Assembly: GCF_014641555.1 (NCBI RefSeq) | Contig: NZ_BMHY01000003.1 | Span: 575,367 to 639,366 of the forward strand | Length of the DNA: 64,000 nucleotides | Direction of reading: 5' to 3' | Source: Paenibacillus radicis (ex Gao et al. 2016) | Lineage (GTDB): Bacteria > Bacillota > Bacilli > Paenibacillales > Paenibacillaceae | Shown here: piece by piece, positions 50,896-60,089 of the stretch | Position numbering within the stretch: the first letter of the stretch is position 1 | Layout of the letters: every line of letters starts with the position of its first letter | Made by a program: the position numbers and the translations under genes | Notes under the pieces: model-generated | Seen by the model: the letters and a program-made list of their open reading frames with translations, nothing else | Databases searched by the model: none | What the model was told of the DNA's origin: nothing

Positions 50896-52539
50896 TCAGG
50901 TACGATACCGCCATAACTTCAGCAATTCGTCCAACATAAGCTCATTGGTAAATGCCGTATACTCAGTCCATGGATAGACTGGCAGGACATCCACACGACC
51001 ATTTCGAACGGCTGGGATAACACGCCATTGCTCCGATCGCATAAGTGTTTGCTTGCTTATGCTGGGATGAGCGTTCTCATCTATAAACAGTAATAACCGG
51101 TCGGCATTAAATTCAGCCGCCTGAGCAATCGTAACCTGCCGATTCTTCTCGGTATCTTCGACACCGGCTGCTGGCTGCAAGCGTAAATCATCGTAAAATA
51201 CAGTTCTGACGCTTCTGTTCCCCATCATTTCTAAGCCTGCTTCGTTAATTCTCAGTACAAGAAGGCGGTCCCCATAGATGTCCGGTGTAATCTGCTCAGC
51301 TACAAAACGAACCCTCCGTTCGTAATGCTCGAGCCAAGCATCCGCTGCGCCTTTTTTATTCAGAAACTGGGCAATAAGGGTCAAATGACTGCGCCAATCC
51401 ATTCCCTCCCCAGGAAGCAATAAAACAGGCGCAATATCCCGAAGACTTGCTTCCTCCTCCACAGTTGTCAGATTATCCAAGCCAACAATGAAATCGGGAG
51501 CCGCAAGCTCAAGCTCTGTTAGTTTTAGCGATGTATCCGTGCTTAAGGGCAGAACGTTATTCTTTTCAAACTTTCTATTATAATAATCGGTCCATGGATG
51601 GTCGGAGGGTGCAGCGCAAGGTATAACCTTCAGCGCGAGCAATTGCCCGATAATCGCTGGATGATAGGCGACGATTTTTAGCTTGCAATTTCTCATAAAC
51701 GCTGCTGGAGGAATGCCTGACACCTGTGTGAACTTCCGTCTGAAGTAGGCATCATCATTGTAACCAACATGCCTTGCAATATCCTTGAGCCGATAGTGCC
51801 CGCCTGAGCGAATAAGCTGCTGTGCCTGACTAATTCGGTAAATGGTCAAATATTCAATCGCGCTGCAACCATATCTTTTTTTGAACAGCCTCATAAAATG
51901 TCTTTCGCTCATTCCCGCAACCTTGGCCAAGTGCTCAATCTTCAAATCCAACTGATAGTACTCTTCAATATAGCTCTTTGTATTCTCAAGCGCGGCTTCC
52001 GAATCACGTTCCTTCAGCAGCAGTGCATCTGCCAAAATCGTGTACAACAGCTCTTGAAAATAAATTTGTCCTCGAAATCGTTGAAGCAAATCTCTTTGCA
52101 GATGATCCGCAATCCGTTCACATAATACGATTATGGATACTGGCGATGATGCAACGACCTCTCCCTTTACAGGAAAATGCTCCTCTTGTCTCACAATATC
52201 TGTGTAGTCACCAGTTACTCCCTCATCAACAATGACATCAAAACGCAATTCATAAAAACCGCGCTCATCAAAAGACTGGAGGAAACCTTCTACAAGCTGT
52301 CCAGGCGAACAAATATAAGTCCTGCCTTCACGCAGCTCGACAAAACGTCCATCAATCGTTAGCCAGCCCTGACCGCTCGCGACGACTATCATCATATAGG
52401 ATTTAAGAAACTGAACTCTTAGCTCCCACTCATTTGAACTGTTTTTTCTATTTATGTGCTTCATCTCTCTAACCTTAAAGCACATGCCTTCAAGGGAAGC
52501 ATAAATATGGTTTCCAGCATTCTGTTTCTTGTAAAACAA
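50896..52539 (-). CDS. Btr-like AraC regulator with fused siderophore-binding domain
   Basis: A 547-residue protein in three parts: an N-terminal sensor-like region (about 1-165), an AraC helix-turn-helix pair (about 175-275; IEHLAKVAGMSERHFMRLFK and LKDIARHVGYNDDAYFRRKF) and a C-terminal domain (about 285-545) with the FeuA-type binding fold (KIVAYHPAIIGQLLALKVIP, AAPDFIVGLDNLT). This is the layout of Bacillus subtilis Btr, which senses ferric bacillibactin inside the cell and activates its uptake genes. Here the next two genes are a siderophore-binding lipoprotein and a reductase. The start is a TTG at 52539 after ggtggtgag. Confidence 0.88.
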   Translation of the reverse strand: MFYKKQNAGNHIYASLEGMCFKVREMKHINRKNSSNEWELRVQFLKSYMMIVVASGQGWLTIDGRFVELREGRTYICSPGQLVEGFLQSFDERGFYELRFDVIVDEGVTGDYTDIVRQEEHFPVKGEVVASSPVSIIVLCERIADHLQRDLLQRFRGQIYFQELLYTILADALLLKERDSEAALENTKSYIEEYYQLDLKIEHLAKVAGMSERHFMRLFKKRYGCSAIEYLTIYRISQAQQLIRSGGHYRLKDIARHVGYNDDAYFRRKFTQVSGIPPAAFMRNCKLKIVAYHPAIIGQLLALKVIPCAAPSDHPWTDYYNRKFEKNNVLPLSTDTSLKLTELELAAPDFIVGLDNLTTVEEEASLRDIAPVLLLPGEGMDWRSHLTLIAQFLNKKGAADAWLEHYERRVRFVAEQITPDIYGDRLLVLRINEAGLEMMGNRSVRTVFYDDLRLQPAAGVEDTEKNRQVTIAQAAEFNADRLLLFIDENAHPSISKQTLMRSEQWRVIPAVRNGRVDVLPVYPWTEYTAFTNELMLDELLKLWRYRT

Positions 52540-52672
52540 GGAAGCTCACCACCCTAGTATATCGATTTCACGCTACCTAAATCCTGTATTGATTGTAGCA
52601 CGAACTATCTTCAAGCGTAGAATCGTAATGTTTTCCTTCGGGCTGAGGCGGCTTCTATTTTTTCCAAATTAA

Positions 52673-52756
52673 AACCCCAACCATATGCGGTTGAGGTTCT
52701 ACATATTGGTAAAGATGAAGAGTGACTGTATAAAACCACAACTCACCGACACGTGA
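52673..52756. repeat. Dispersed hairpin repeat, copy 4, with second arm
   Basis: AACCCCAACC / GGTTGAGGTT (one mismatch), then tctacatattggtaaag and a second element (gagtgactgtataaaaccacaactcacc, in part) that corresponds to the second hairpin of copy 5. It occupies most of the 336-base gene-free stretch 52540-52875. I see nothing else there except the Btr leader. Confidence 0.7.
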
Positions 52757-52875
52757 TGCTGGGATTGTTTAGAGAGGGGACAGTTAACCCCTATTGTTAA
52801 CGTAGAAGCTACTACCTTCTGACGATATTGCTTCTGTTCTTGTAGTTTTATCGTTGGGAGCGGTCTGGAGAAGTT

Positions 52876-54588
52876 TTAAATCCGTTTAATTTTTTGCAGC
52901 TCGTCTATGAGAGCAGGCCTATTTTGATAAGTGACGCACAACTGCTCAATGATTCTTTTCGCATGCTCTCCTCCGCCTGCCTTGATGAGGTGACGAATAA
53001 TACCACATACTTTACGATATTGATTTCGATTAGAAGCTTGAGCGGTTTCCTCCGATATGAACTGCGTAAACAATAGAAAAACTTCCTCTGCATGCTCACT
53101 GATCAGATGAGGGTAGTAATGGATTAAGGTTTGTTTGCGCTTATCAACATATTTCAACAGTCTCAGCGTCTGATTTTCTTCCACAAGAATACGAGTGTAT
53201 AAGGAGGAAGTAGCCCAATCACTATCACTATTATGTTCTAGTTCATCTAATAGCCCCTCGTAGCCTGCTTCCCATTCATCCTTGCTATATAATTCTTTTA
53301 ACCGCAAGTAATAGCTATGCTCACCCGATCGTACAAATTCCTTTGCAAGCTCGATTTGGTGCCCTACTTGATGAGTAAGCTCATAGATTTCATAGCGGTA
53401 TCTTTTCCACTCATTAACAAGACCCCTATAACCTTTACTCGTATCTTGTCGTTCTCCTTGCTCGACCAGCTCCAGCGCTTTGTCAAATTGGAGATTTTTG
53501 ATTGCGGTCTCAATTGCCATTTTGCGAAAAGCCGTAATGTGGAGATGATCTTGTAAAAACGATAAGGCTTGGCTGTCGCCTTCAAGCCTTTCAATGACTT
53601 GATATCGAAGCTTGGCTGCTTCCTCGGTAAAATAGGAGCTGTATGAGGATTGGTTTCTTTCATGACTCTCCAATCTTTCAAGCAGTTTAAACCACGAATC
53701 CTTTTCCGCAACGTTAGTTATTAAGCAAGTGGCACTTTCCATAAGGGACAACTGCCACTCATTCCAACCCTCTAAGCCTTCATGAAGCACTTCTTTTAGG
53801 AGCAGCTGAAACAGAGCGGGGCTATCCTTGGCAGAGCCAATTTGGCTAGCTGCAAGATGTATAGCGTTCAAGCATTCCTTAATTAAATCGCCTACATATC
53901 CATCAGAATCATCACATGACTGCAACAGATTTACCATCTCATGCATAACACAAAAGCTAATTTCAGCCGCACGAAGATGATGTCGGCTTTCTAGCTGCTC
54001 CTCTGCCTTCTCCAATATTTTACTTGCACCCGCTATAGAGGGGTAAACATTACGATAAGGAACAAACCCATGACGGTCAGAGTATTGCTTAATAGATGCA
54101 CGAATGACTTTTTTATACTGATTTAATCCTTCTTTACTATCGGCATCTATAAATTTTAAAGAGAGTGCTTGCTTTACTTCCTTAATTTCATCAGAAAAAT
54201 GAACGAGCATCGTGATCAACTCATCCTTACTGAGATTAGACAGTTGGTCAGCGATAGTCTTTTTAGAAACAGGCTTGTTTTTAGGGAAAGACTGAGCCTT
54301 TTCTTTATTGAAAAATTCGTCTCTGATTTCCAAAAGCACAGCTGCTGCATGCTTGCATATAGGGCCTTTATCATAAGGGCATTCGCACAGTGTATGATTA
54401 ACTTCACCACGTGAATCAAGCTGAATCTCCACATCGTAGAGCTCAGTTCCCTCAACTTCGGCTTCATAAACCCGCGGCTTGACTTCTTTTATAGAAAGGA
54501 TATGGCCGTTTTCCCGATAGGCTTCCCCTCGCTCAAGAATTATCAGATCGATCCTATCCTCAATCTGGCTCAGCTTGATGCCAATCAC
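52876..54588 (-). CDS. SWIM zinc-finger protein
   Basis: A 570-residue cytoplasmic protein. Near the N-terminus is a SWIM zinc finger, C68-x-C70 ... C78-x-H80 (CECPYDKGPICKH), preceded by the strand pattern of such domains (YDVEIQLDSRGEVNHTL). The rest is a long array of helical hairpins (about 130-570), similar to TPR or HEAT-type repeats. SWIM proteins of Bacillota often accompany SNF2-type helicases, but none is adjacent here. Role unknown. It starts at 54588, with a ggtga ribosome site. Confidence 0.85.
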   Translation of the reverse strand: MIGIKLSQIEDRIDLIILERGEAYRENGHILSIKEVKPRVYEAEVEGTELYDVEIQLDSRGEVNHTLCECPYDKGPICKHAAAVLLEIRDEFFNKEKAQSFPKNKPVSKKTIADQLSNLSKDELITMLVHFSDEIKEVKQALSLKFIDADSKEGLNQYKKVIRASIKQYSDRHGFVPYRNVYPSIAGASKILEKAEEQLESRHHLRAAEISFCVMHEMVNLLQSCDDSDGYVGDLIKECLNAIHLAASQIGSAKDSPALFQLLLKEVLHEGLEGWNEWQLSLMESATCLITNVAEKDSWFKLLERLESHERNQSSYSSYFTEEAAKLRYQVIERLEGDSQALSFLQDHLHITAFRKMAIETAIKNLQFDKALELVEQGERQDTSKGYRGLVNEWKRYRYEIYELTHQVGHQIELAKEFVRSGEHSYYLRLKELYSKDEWEAGYEGLLDELEHNSDSDWATSSLYTRILVEENQTLRLLKYVDKRKQTLIHYYPHLISEHAEEVFLLFTQFISEETAQASNRNQYRKVCGIIRHLIKAGGGEHAKRIIEQLCVTYQNRPALIDELQKIKRI

Positions 54589-54819
54589 CCTGCTTTCTCT
54601 AATTGTCTATCCCTATATTAACTAGTCGAACAAGAGTCAGGCAATGGCTACATTATGCAACAATTCCCCTCTTACTGGTCGCGAATCGAACAGTTGAGAA
54701 TATTTGTCGACAGCTAACAAAGGAAATTGCAGGAATATGGAGAATAATATCGAACAGCATCTGAAGTTAGCGTCGATTGACATTCAGGATCTAGGGCACC
54801 TAGGGAGAGGAACCGCTTC

Positions 54820-56574
54820 ATGTTAAAACTTAAAAACCGTCTAGCAGTAAAATTATCCATTAGTATTCTAGTACTGCTCATCATCTTGTCCTCCACTCTT
54901 ATTTACATGCAAATCCAGAACACCAAAAAGGCTAGCAATGAAACGATCGGCAACTTCAGCATTCACATAGCCGAAGCCTATGCGCAACGATTCGACTTGA
55001 ACGCCTACAAACAATTCCTGAAAGATCCTAAAGAGAATGATCTATACTGGAGCATTCGCGCAGAGATGGATCAATTCCGCTCGCAGATCGGCGCGCAGTA
55101 TGTGTACACTTTTATGATCGATGACGAAGAGAAACCTATTCTGCTCATTGACGGCCAGCCAAAAGAATCGGATTCCGCATCGCCGATCGGGGAATTGACC
55201 GATGTACCCCACGCATCTATTCGTGCATTGCTGAGCGGGAAATCGTCGAAGACCGACGTAATCCAAAACCCCGTGTACGGGGATTATATTTCTTCCTACG
55301 TGCCTCTTCGCGACTCGGATGGCACGATTATCGGAGTGCTAGGAATCGATACCAGTGTATCCGTTGCGACCACGATACATCAGAAAGTCATGAAGGAAAG
55401 CATCCCCTTATTCATCCTGATGGGAAGTTTAACCTTGCTTATCTTTATTCTGATCTCGTGGTTCATGTCCCGTTCTCTGAGGCCTTTGCGTCTTATCGTA
55501 GGCAGTGCCGAAGCAATCGCTAGCGGCGATCTTGCAGAGGCGAAGGCGCTTCTGCTGTCCAAGAACGTGAAGTCTGGCGATGAAATCGGACAGGCATACT
55601 CCGCTATGAACAAGATGTTAGAGCGACTCGGAGGCACCCTTGGAGATGTCCTTGGCAATATTACGGAGACAACGGATGATCTCGTCCATTCCACCGAGCA
55701 GTTCAGCTTGGAGGTCAACCAACTGGTCGCCTTAAATCAGCAGCTCGAGCAATCCATGACGGAACTGGCAAATGGAGCACAACACCAACGTATCGCATCC
55801 GAAGATAGCGCCAAATCTATGGAGGAAATTACGCTTGCCATCGGGCGGGTGTCCGAGGCTTCTGCCGACGTATCCCATGCCTCCGGCGAAGCCTTGGATA
55901 CAGTGGAGCACGGACGCAGCTCCATCCATGGATTGAAGGAGCAAGTCGCTCTCATGTCCCATGTCGTCCAGCAGACAACAACCTCCGTACAGGCGCTGAA
56001 TACGTACATGTTAGAGATCGAGCCTGTCCTCCAATCCATTTCCAGCATTGCCGACCTCACCAAGCTGCTTGCGCTTAATGCTTCAATTGAAGCGGCTAGA
56101 GCAGGCGAGCAGGGTTCGGGTTTTGCCGTCGTTGCCGGCGAAGTGCGCAAGCTAGCAGAAGCTTCTTCGGTTTCCGCGGCCCATATTACTTCGCTTCTGC
56201 AGCAAATTGAGCAGGAATCCACACAGATCGGAGCCTGGATGCTGAAGGAAAGCGAGGAGATGGCGAAAAGCACAGAGCTTTTCAATCAAGTGGAATCACT
56301 GTTCAACCATACGGCTGATCGGTTCCTGATCGTCAACGGCCAGATTCAAGATATAACGGCGGCTGCCCAGGAGATGTCGGCTGGCTCCGAAGAAGTCGCC
56401 GCGTCCGTCGAGCAAATTTCTCAAATCTCCATCATGGCTGCAGAAAACGCAACAGCGATTCAATCGATGACGGCCAATCAGTTAAAGGCCACGAAGCGCA
56501 TTGCCGATACGTCCAAGCAGCTTGAGACCAGAACGACCGGCCTGGAAGAAGCGGTGCAGAAATTCAAGTTGTAG
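54820..56574 (+). CDS. Methyl-accepting chemotaxis protein
   Basis: A 584-residue transmembrane receptor. Helix 1 at about 10-30 and helix 2 at about 192-215 enclose an extracellular sensor domain of the Cache type ([19 protein letters not shown], then [24 protein letters not shown]). A HAMP domain (about 217-270; [18 protein letters not shown]) and a signalling coiled coil follow, with the hairpin tip [20 protein letters not shown] then [15 protein letters not shown]. It starts at the ATG at 54820 after a gggagaggaacc ribosome site. Confidence 0.93.
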   Translation: MLKLKNRLAVKLSISILVLLIILSSTLIYMQIQNTKKASNETIGNFSIHIAEAYAQRFDLNAYKQFLKDPKENDLYWSIRAEMDQFRSQIGAQYVYTFMIDDEEKPILLIDGQPKESDSASPIGELTDVPHASIRALLSGKSSKTDVIQNPVYGDYISSYVPLRDSDGTIIGVLGIDTSVSVATTIHQKVMKESIPLFILMGSLTLLIFILISWFMSRSLRPLRLIVGSAEAIASGDLAEAKALLLSKNVKSGDEIGQAYSAMNKMLERLGGTLGDVLGNITETTDDLVHSTEQFSLEVNQLVALNQQLEQSMTELANGAQHQRIASEDSAKSMEEITLAIGRVSEASADVSHASGEALDTVEHGRSSIHGLKEQVALMSHVVQQTTTSVQALNTYMLEIEPVLQSISSIADLTKLLALNASIEAARAGEQGSGFAVVAGEVRKLAEASSVSAAHITSLLQQIEQESTQIGAWMLKESEEMAKSTELFNQVESLFNHTADRFLIVNGQIQDITAAAQEMSAGSEEVAASVEQISQISIMAAENATAIQSMTANQLKATKRIADTSKQLETRTTGLEEAVQKFKL

Positions 56575-56603
56575 GCTGCTCCGGGTATCATTCCAAATTA
56601 AAA

Positions 56604-56687
56604 AACCCCAACCGAATGAGGTTGGGGTTCTATATATTGTGGAGGCGAACCGTGGCTGTGCAAAACCACAATTCGCCTGAGTTACGT
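56604..56687. repeat. Dispersed hairpin repeat, copy 5, full length
   Basis: The most complete copy: hairpin AACCCCAACC / GGTTGGGGTT (56604-56629), connector tctatatattgtggagg, then a second hairpin GGCGAA..GTGG / CCAC..TTCGCC (about 56643-56677). It lies between the convergent chemotaxis receptor and mrpG genes and could terminate both. Confidence 0.8.
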
Positions 56688-56689
56688 CT

Positions 56690-57103
56690 TCATTTCGTCT
56701 GATAATTAACGGCTTCGGCCTTATCCTCTACCTCCACTTCAACAATTTCATTCTCCCTATAATAGTCCTTCAATTCATCTTGGACGCTCTGCTCGGCTAA
56801 CGGCACCTTATCACGGTAAGCGGCCCGAGTGATCACGTGGGCGGCTACTGGAGCTGTCAGAAATACAAAGAAGATTCCCAAGATGAGGCGGATGCTGAAG
56901 AAACCGTCGGATATGATGAAATACAGCAAGGTTCCAAGCAAAGCGCACAGTACGCCAAGCGTAGAACTTTTAGATGCTGCATGAGATCTTGTGTACACAT
57001 CGGGCAACCGTACAATCCCAATCGCGCTGATAAGGCTGAAAATAGCTCCGATGAGAATGAGGACGGCTCCGACTACTTCACCTATTTCATCGCTTGCGTT
57101 CAA
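56690..57103 (-). CDS. mrpG: Mrp cation/proton antiporter subunit MrpG
   Basis: About 137 residues with three membrane helices (AVLILIGAIFSLISAIGIV, LGVLCALLGTLLYFII, IRLILGIFFVFLTAPVAAH) and the MnhG signature RLPDVYTRSHAASKSSTLG. I place the start at the TTG at 57103, which has a good ribosome site (aaagaggtg) just before it. An ATG at 57133 would overlap mrpF by 47 bases without one. The acidic C-terminal tail is longer than usual. Last gene of mrpABCDEFG. Confidence 0.9.
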   Translation of the reverse strand: MNASDEIGEVVGAVLILIGAIFSLISAIGIVRLPDVYTRSHAASKSSTLGVLCALLGTLLYFIISDGFFSIRLILGIFFVFLTAPVAAHVITRAAYRDKVPLAEQSVQDELKDYYRENEIVEVEVEDKAEAVNYQTK

Positions 57104-57368
57104 TAACAACACCTCTTTCAATAAATCTGGCAAAGGCGACGGTTCCGATAAATGAAAGAATCCCGATCAGCAATATGAGGTCAAAAAAGGCATGCGTGTG
57201 CAGCAGCACGGAGAATACGGCAGTACTGGCGATCAAGTTAATACCGATGGAATCCAACGCTTGAACGCGGTCTGCACTGGATGGCCCTTTAATAATCCGA
57301 TATAAATTGGCTAGTATGGCCAGCGCTAGAATACATAATGCAATGACCAGCACCGTCTTAAATATCAT
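57087..57368 (-). CDS. mrpF: Mrp cation/proton antiporter subunit MrpF
   Basis: 93 residues, three membrane helices, with the family motif RIIKGPSSADRVQALDSIGINLI. Overlaps the mrpE stop by four bases. Part of the complete seven-subunit Na+/H+ antiporter used for alkali and sodium tolerance. Confidence 0.94.
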   Translation of the reverse strand: MIFKTVLVIALCILALAILANLYRIIKGPSSADRVQALDSIGINLIASTAVFSVLLHTHAFFDLILLIGILSFIGTVAFARFIERGVVIERKR

Positions 57369-57844
57369 TTTCTCGTCACATCCTTTATCGCTTTTTCAAA
57401 CACAGATTTAGATTTTAATACAGAATCCTTGGATTCGGGCATGTTCAGACCGTGAATGTACAGCACCTTTGAATCGGGGCTTACCTCCATAATGACCGAA
57501 CCTGGCGTTAAGCAAATTAATAAGGATAGGAGCGTAATTTCCAGATCTCCCTCCAAATCGGTTTCGACCTTGAAAATTCCTGGCTTCACATCGATTTTAG
57601 GACGGAGTACTTGCTTCACGACCATCATCGCAGAAATATTCAGCTCATGAATAAATAGAATGAATAGCTTGCCGACTGCGATTAGCGTAAATAGATAAAA
57701 CGGTGTTTTAAAAAATCGGCGGATGCACATTAAAATAAACAGACCAACAAGATAACCGCTGATAAAGTTTAATATGCTCATCTCCTCTTGCAGAAACATC
57801 CACAAGTAGGCGATGAATATGTTGAGTAGCACCTGAACGGGCAT
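57365..57844 (-). CDS. mrpE: Mrp cation/proton antiporter subunit MrpE
   Basis: 159 residues with N-terminal membrane helices and a conserved C-terminal soluble part (LEITLLSLLICLTPGSVIME, then LYIHGLNMPE). Lies 14 bases after mrpD. Preceded by gaaaggggga (ribosome site). Confidence 0.94.
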   Translation of the reverse strand: MPVQVLLNIFIAYLWMFLQEEMSILNFISGYLVGLFILMCIRRFFKTPFYLFTLIAVGKLFILFIHELNISAMMVVKQVLRPKIDVKPGIFKVETDLEGDLEITLLSLLICLTPGSVIMEVSPDSKVLYIHGLNMPESKDSVLKSKSVFEKAIKDVTRK

Positions 57845-57858
57845 GGCTGTTTCCCCCT

Positions 57859-59340
57859 TTATTCAAACACGGCCTGAATATATAAGCTTGGATTCAACAA
57901 TTGTTCCGCAGCTTGGTCTACGTAACCTGTTATCGCCTCAGCGCCGATTCCCATAGCAACACTAGCCACCGTCAACAAAGCGATCGGAAACAACAAGCCT
58001 TTCGTCGTCCCCTTCTCCTCATCTTCGCTTAGAATCGTTTCGCCCCAGAAAGCGTTCATAAACAATTTAATCATCGAATACAGGATGAACAAGCTGGCCA
58101 GCAGCCCGATTGCTCCAAGCCAATAATAACCGGATTCAAAGACACCTTGCGTCGTAAATACTTTACCAAGGAAACCGCTTAACGGCGGAATCCCCACCAT
58201 AGACAAAGCTGCAAGGAAGAACATCCAGCCTAATTGAGGGTGAAGACGAATCAAGCCGCTAATTTTCCTCAAATCGCTTGTACCTGTCAGATGAACAATC
58301 GTTCCCCCAATTATGAATATAAGCGCCTTGATCAGGATGTCGTGAATTAAATAATAAATGGAACCCGCTATGCCGGTTGTTGTAAAAGAAACGAGTCCAG
58401 CCATAATAAATCCGACACTTATAATCACATTGTAGGTTAAGATTTTTCTCAAATCCCAAAAACCGATCGCACCGAGTCCGCCTAAAATCATCGTAATTGC
58501 GGCTAGTATCCCGATAAACAGATGGGTAATCTGCGGTTCATGATAAAAGATGAGTGTAAACATTCTGAAAATCGCGTAGATCCCTACCTTAGTGAGCAAC
58601 GCGGCGAAAATAGCGGCAATTGCTGTTGGCGGTACGCTATAGGAGCCTGGCAGCCAGAAAAAGAGCAGCAAGCCCGCCTTCATGGCAAAAACAATCAGGA
58701 ACAACAAGGCGACGGTCGTAATTAACCCATCCTGGCCGATCTCTGCGATCCGCAGCGATAAATGGGCGAGGTTCAATGTGCCCGTCATCGAGTATAAATA
58801 GGCAATGCCGATCAAGAAGAACGCCGAAGCAATAATATTTGTGAAAATATACTTCAGCGACTCGCGAAGCTGCCTCTGTGTTCCCCCCAGTGCGATCAGT
58901 ACATAGGATGCAACCAGAAACAATTCAAAAAATACATATAAATTGAACAAATCCCCTGTTAAGAACGAACCATTGACACCTGTAATCAAAAACAAAAATA
59001 GTGGATAGAAATATAGTTTTTCTTGTTTTCGGCCAATGGAAGAAAAGGCGTAGATTAGACAGCCTATCGCGACAATTGAAGTAGCCAAGAGCAGCAAGGC
59101 GCTAAACATGTCACCTACGAAGCTAATGCCGAAAGGCGCTTCCCAGCCGCCCAGCTGTATCGACTGAATACCGCCGTCTTTGATCCGATTCATCAATAGA
59201 ACGGCAATAACACCAGTGGCTAACAAGGCAACCAGGCTAAGAATCCGCTGAAGCATAATATTTTTCTGGAATATAATAAGAACCATACCAGTCAACAAAG
59301 GAATGATAACTGGTGCGATCAACAAATTATTCATTCTCAT
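57859..59340 (-). CDS. mrpD: Mrp cation/proton antiporter subunit MrpD
   Basis: 493 residues, 14 predicted helices, homologous to respiratory complex I subunits NuoM/N. Conserved features include the GVNGSFLTGDLFNLYVFFEL helix with charged residues, the K in MKAGLLLFFWLPGSYSVPPT, and GIPPLSGFLGKVF. One of the two antiporter-like subunits. Overlaps mrpC by 14 bases. Confidence 0.95.
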   Translation of the reverse strand: MRMNNLLIAPVIIPLLTGMVLIIFQKNIMLQRILSLVALLATGVIAVLLMNRIKDGGIQSIQLGGWEAPFGISFVGDMFSALLLLATSIVAIGCLIYAFSSIGRKQEKLYFYPLFLFLITGVNGSFLTGDLFNLYVFFELFLVASYVLIALGGTQRQLRESLKYIFTNIIASAFFLIGIAYLYSMTGTLNLAHLSLRIAEIGQDGLITTVALLFLIVFAMKAGLLLFFWLPGSYSVPPTAIAAIFAALLTKVGIYAIFRMFTLIFYHEPQITHLFIGILAAITMILGGLGAIGFWDLRKILTYNVIISVGFIMAGLVSFTTTGIAGSIYYLIHDILIKALIFIIGGTIVHLTGTSDLRKISGLIRLHPQLGWMFFLAALSMVGIPPLSGFLGKVFTTQGVFESGYYWLGAIGLLASLFILYSMIKLFMNAFWGETILSEDEEKGTTKGLLFPIALLTVASVAMGIGAEAITGYVDQAAEQLLNPSLYIQAVFE

Positions 59341-59665
59341 TTCCCCTTAATTGCTCCATGTCATCCGTCCCAAAGCTTTTATAGGCACGGTAACTTAGAA
59401 CGAGTACTACTGCTGTCACGGCAAAGTTAATGACGATCGCAGTTAATATCAAGGCTTGAGGAATCGCGTCCGCAAAGCCTGCGGCCTTCTCTCCCAGCAG
59501 CGGGGCGCTCCCCTTCTTCAGCCCGCCGGAAGTAATGATCAACAAATTGACGGAATGACCTACGATCGATGCTCCGAGCACAATCCGCAGCAGCTGCTTA
59601 GATAGAATCAAATAAGTTCCAATGGATATTAGAATACCGACGAGTATGACCATTAATGTCTCCAT
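59327..59665 (-). CDS. mrpC: Mrp cation/proton antiporter subunit MrpC
   Basis: 112 residues, NuoK-like, three helices. The ATG at 59665 comes one base after the mrpB stop. A GTG five codons earlier overlaps mrpB and lacks a better ribosome site. Conserved ADAIPQALILTAIVINFAVT segment. Confidence 0.93.
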   Translation of the reverse strand: METLMVILVGILISIGTYLILSKQLLRIVLGASIVGHSVNLLIITSGGLKKGSAPLLGEKAAGFADAIPQALILTAIVINFAVTAVVLVLSYRAYKSFGTDDMEQLRGNENE

Positions 59666-59666
59666 A

Positions 59667-60089
59667 TTAACGATCCTCACTTATGCTTAGAATAATATTG
59701 ACTGCGGTGCCTATGACAGCGAGAGCGACTCCGGTATCAAAAATCAGAGCAGATGCGAGCTCGGTATTCCCGAAGATCGGCAAATCATAATAGCCGAAGG
59801 TCTGGGTTAAAAAAGGTTTGCCAAATATGACGCCCGACATTCCGGTGCCAATCGCAATCAGCACGCCAATCGCCGCAAGCTTTTTGAAATCAACTCGTAT
59901 ATTTTCCCTGACCTTATCGACTCCGAAAGAAAGATACAGCAGGACAATAGCTGATGACATGCTCAGTCCCCCAATGAATCCCCCTCCCGGATGATGATGA
60001 CCGTTCATAAATAAATAGATCGAAAAGGTCAATATGATCACGGCAGCTACTCGGGTTACGCTTTTCAGTATCACATCATTCGTTTTCAT
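59667..60089 (-). CDS. mrpB: Mrp cation/proton antiporter subunit MrpB
   Basis: 140 residues, four helices, with the signature NGHHHPGGGFIGGL. The start at 60089 follows an aaagggaggg ribosome site, and an upstream ATG at 60134 lies deep inside mrpA. Overlaps mrpA by 14 bases. Confidence 0.94.
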   Translation of the reverse strand: MKTNDVILKSVTRVAAVIILTFSIYLFMNGHHHPGGGFIGGLSMSSAIVLLYLSFGVDKVRENIRVDFKKLAAIGVLIAIGTGMSGVIFGKPFLTQTFGYYDLPIFGNTELASALIFDTGVALAVIGTAVNIILSISEDR

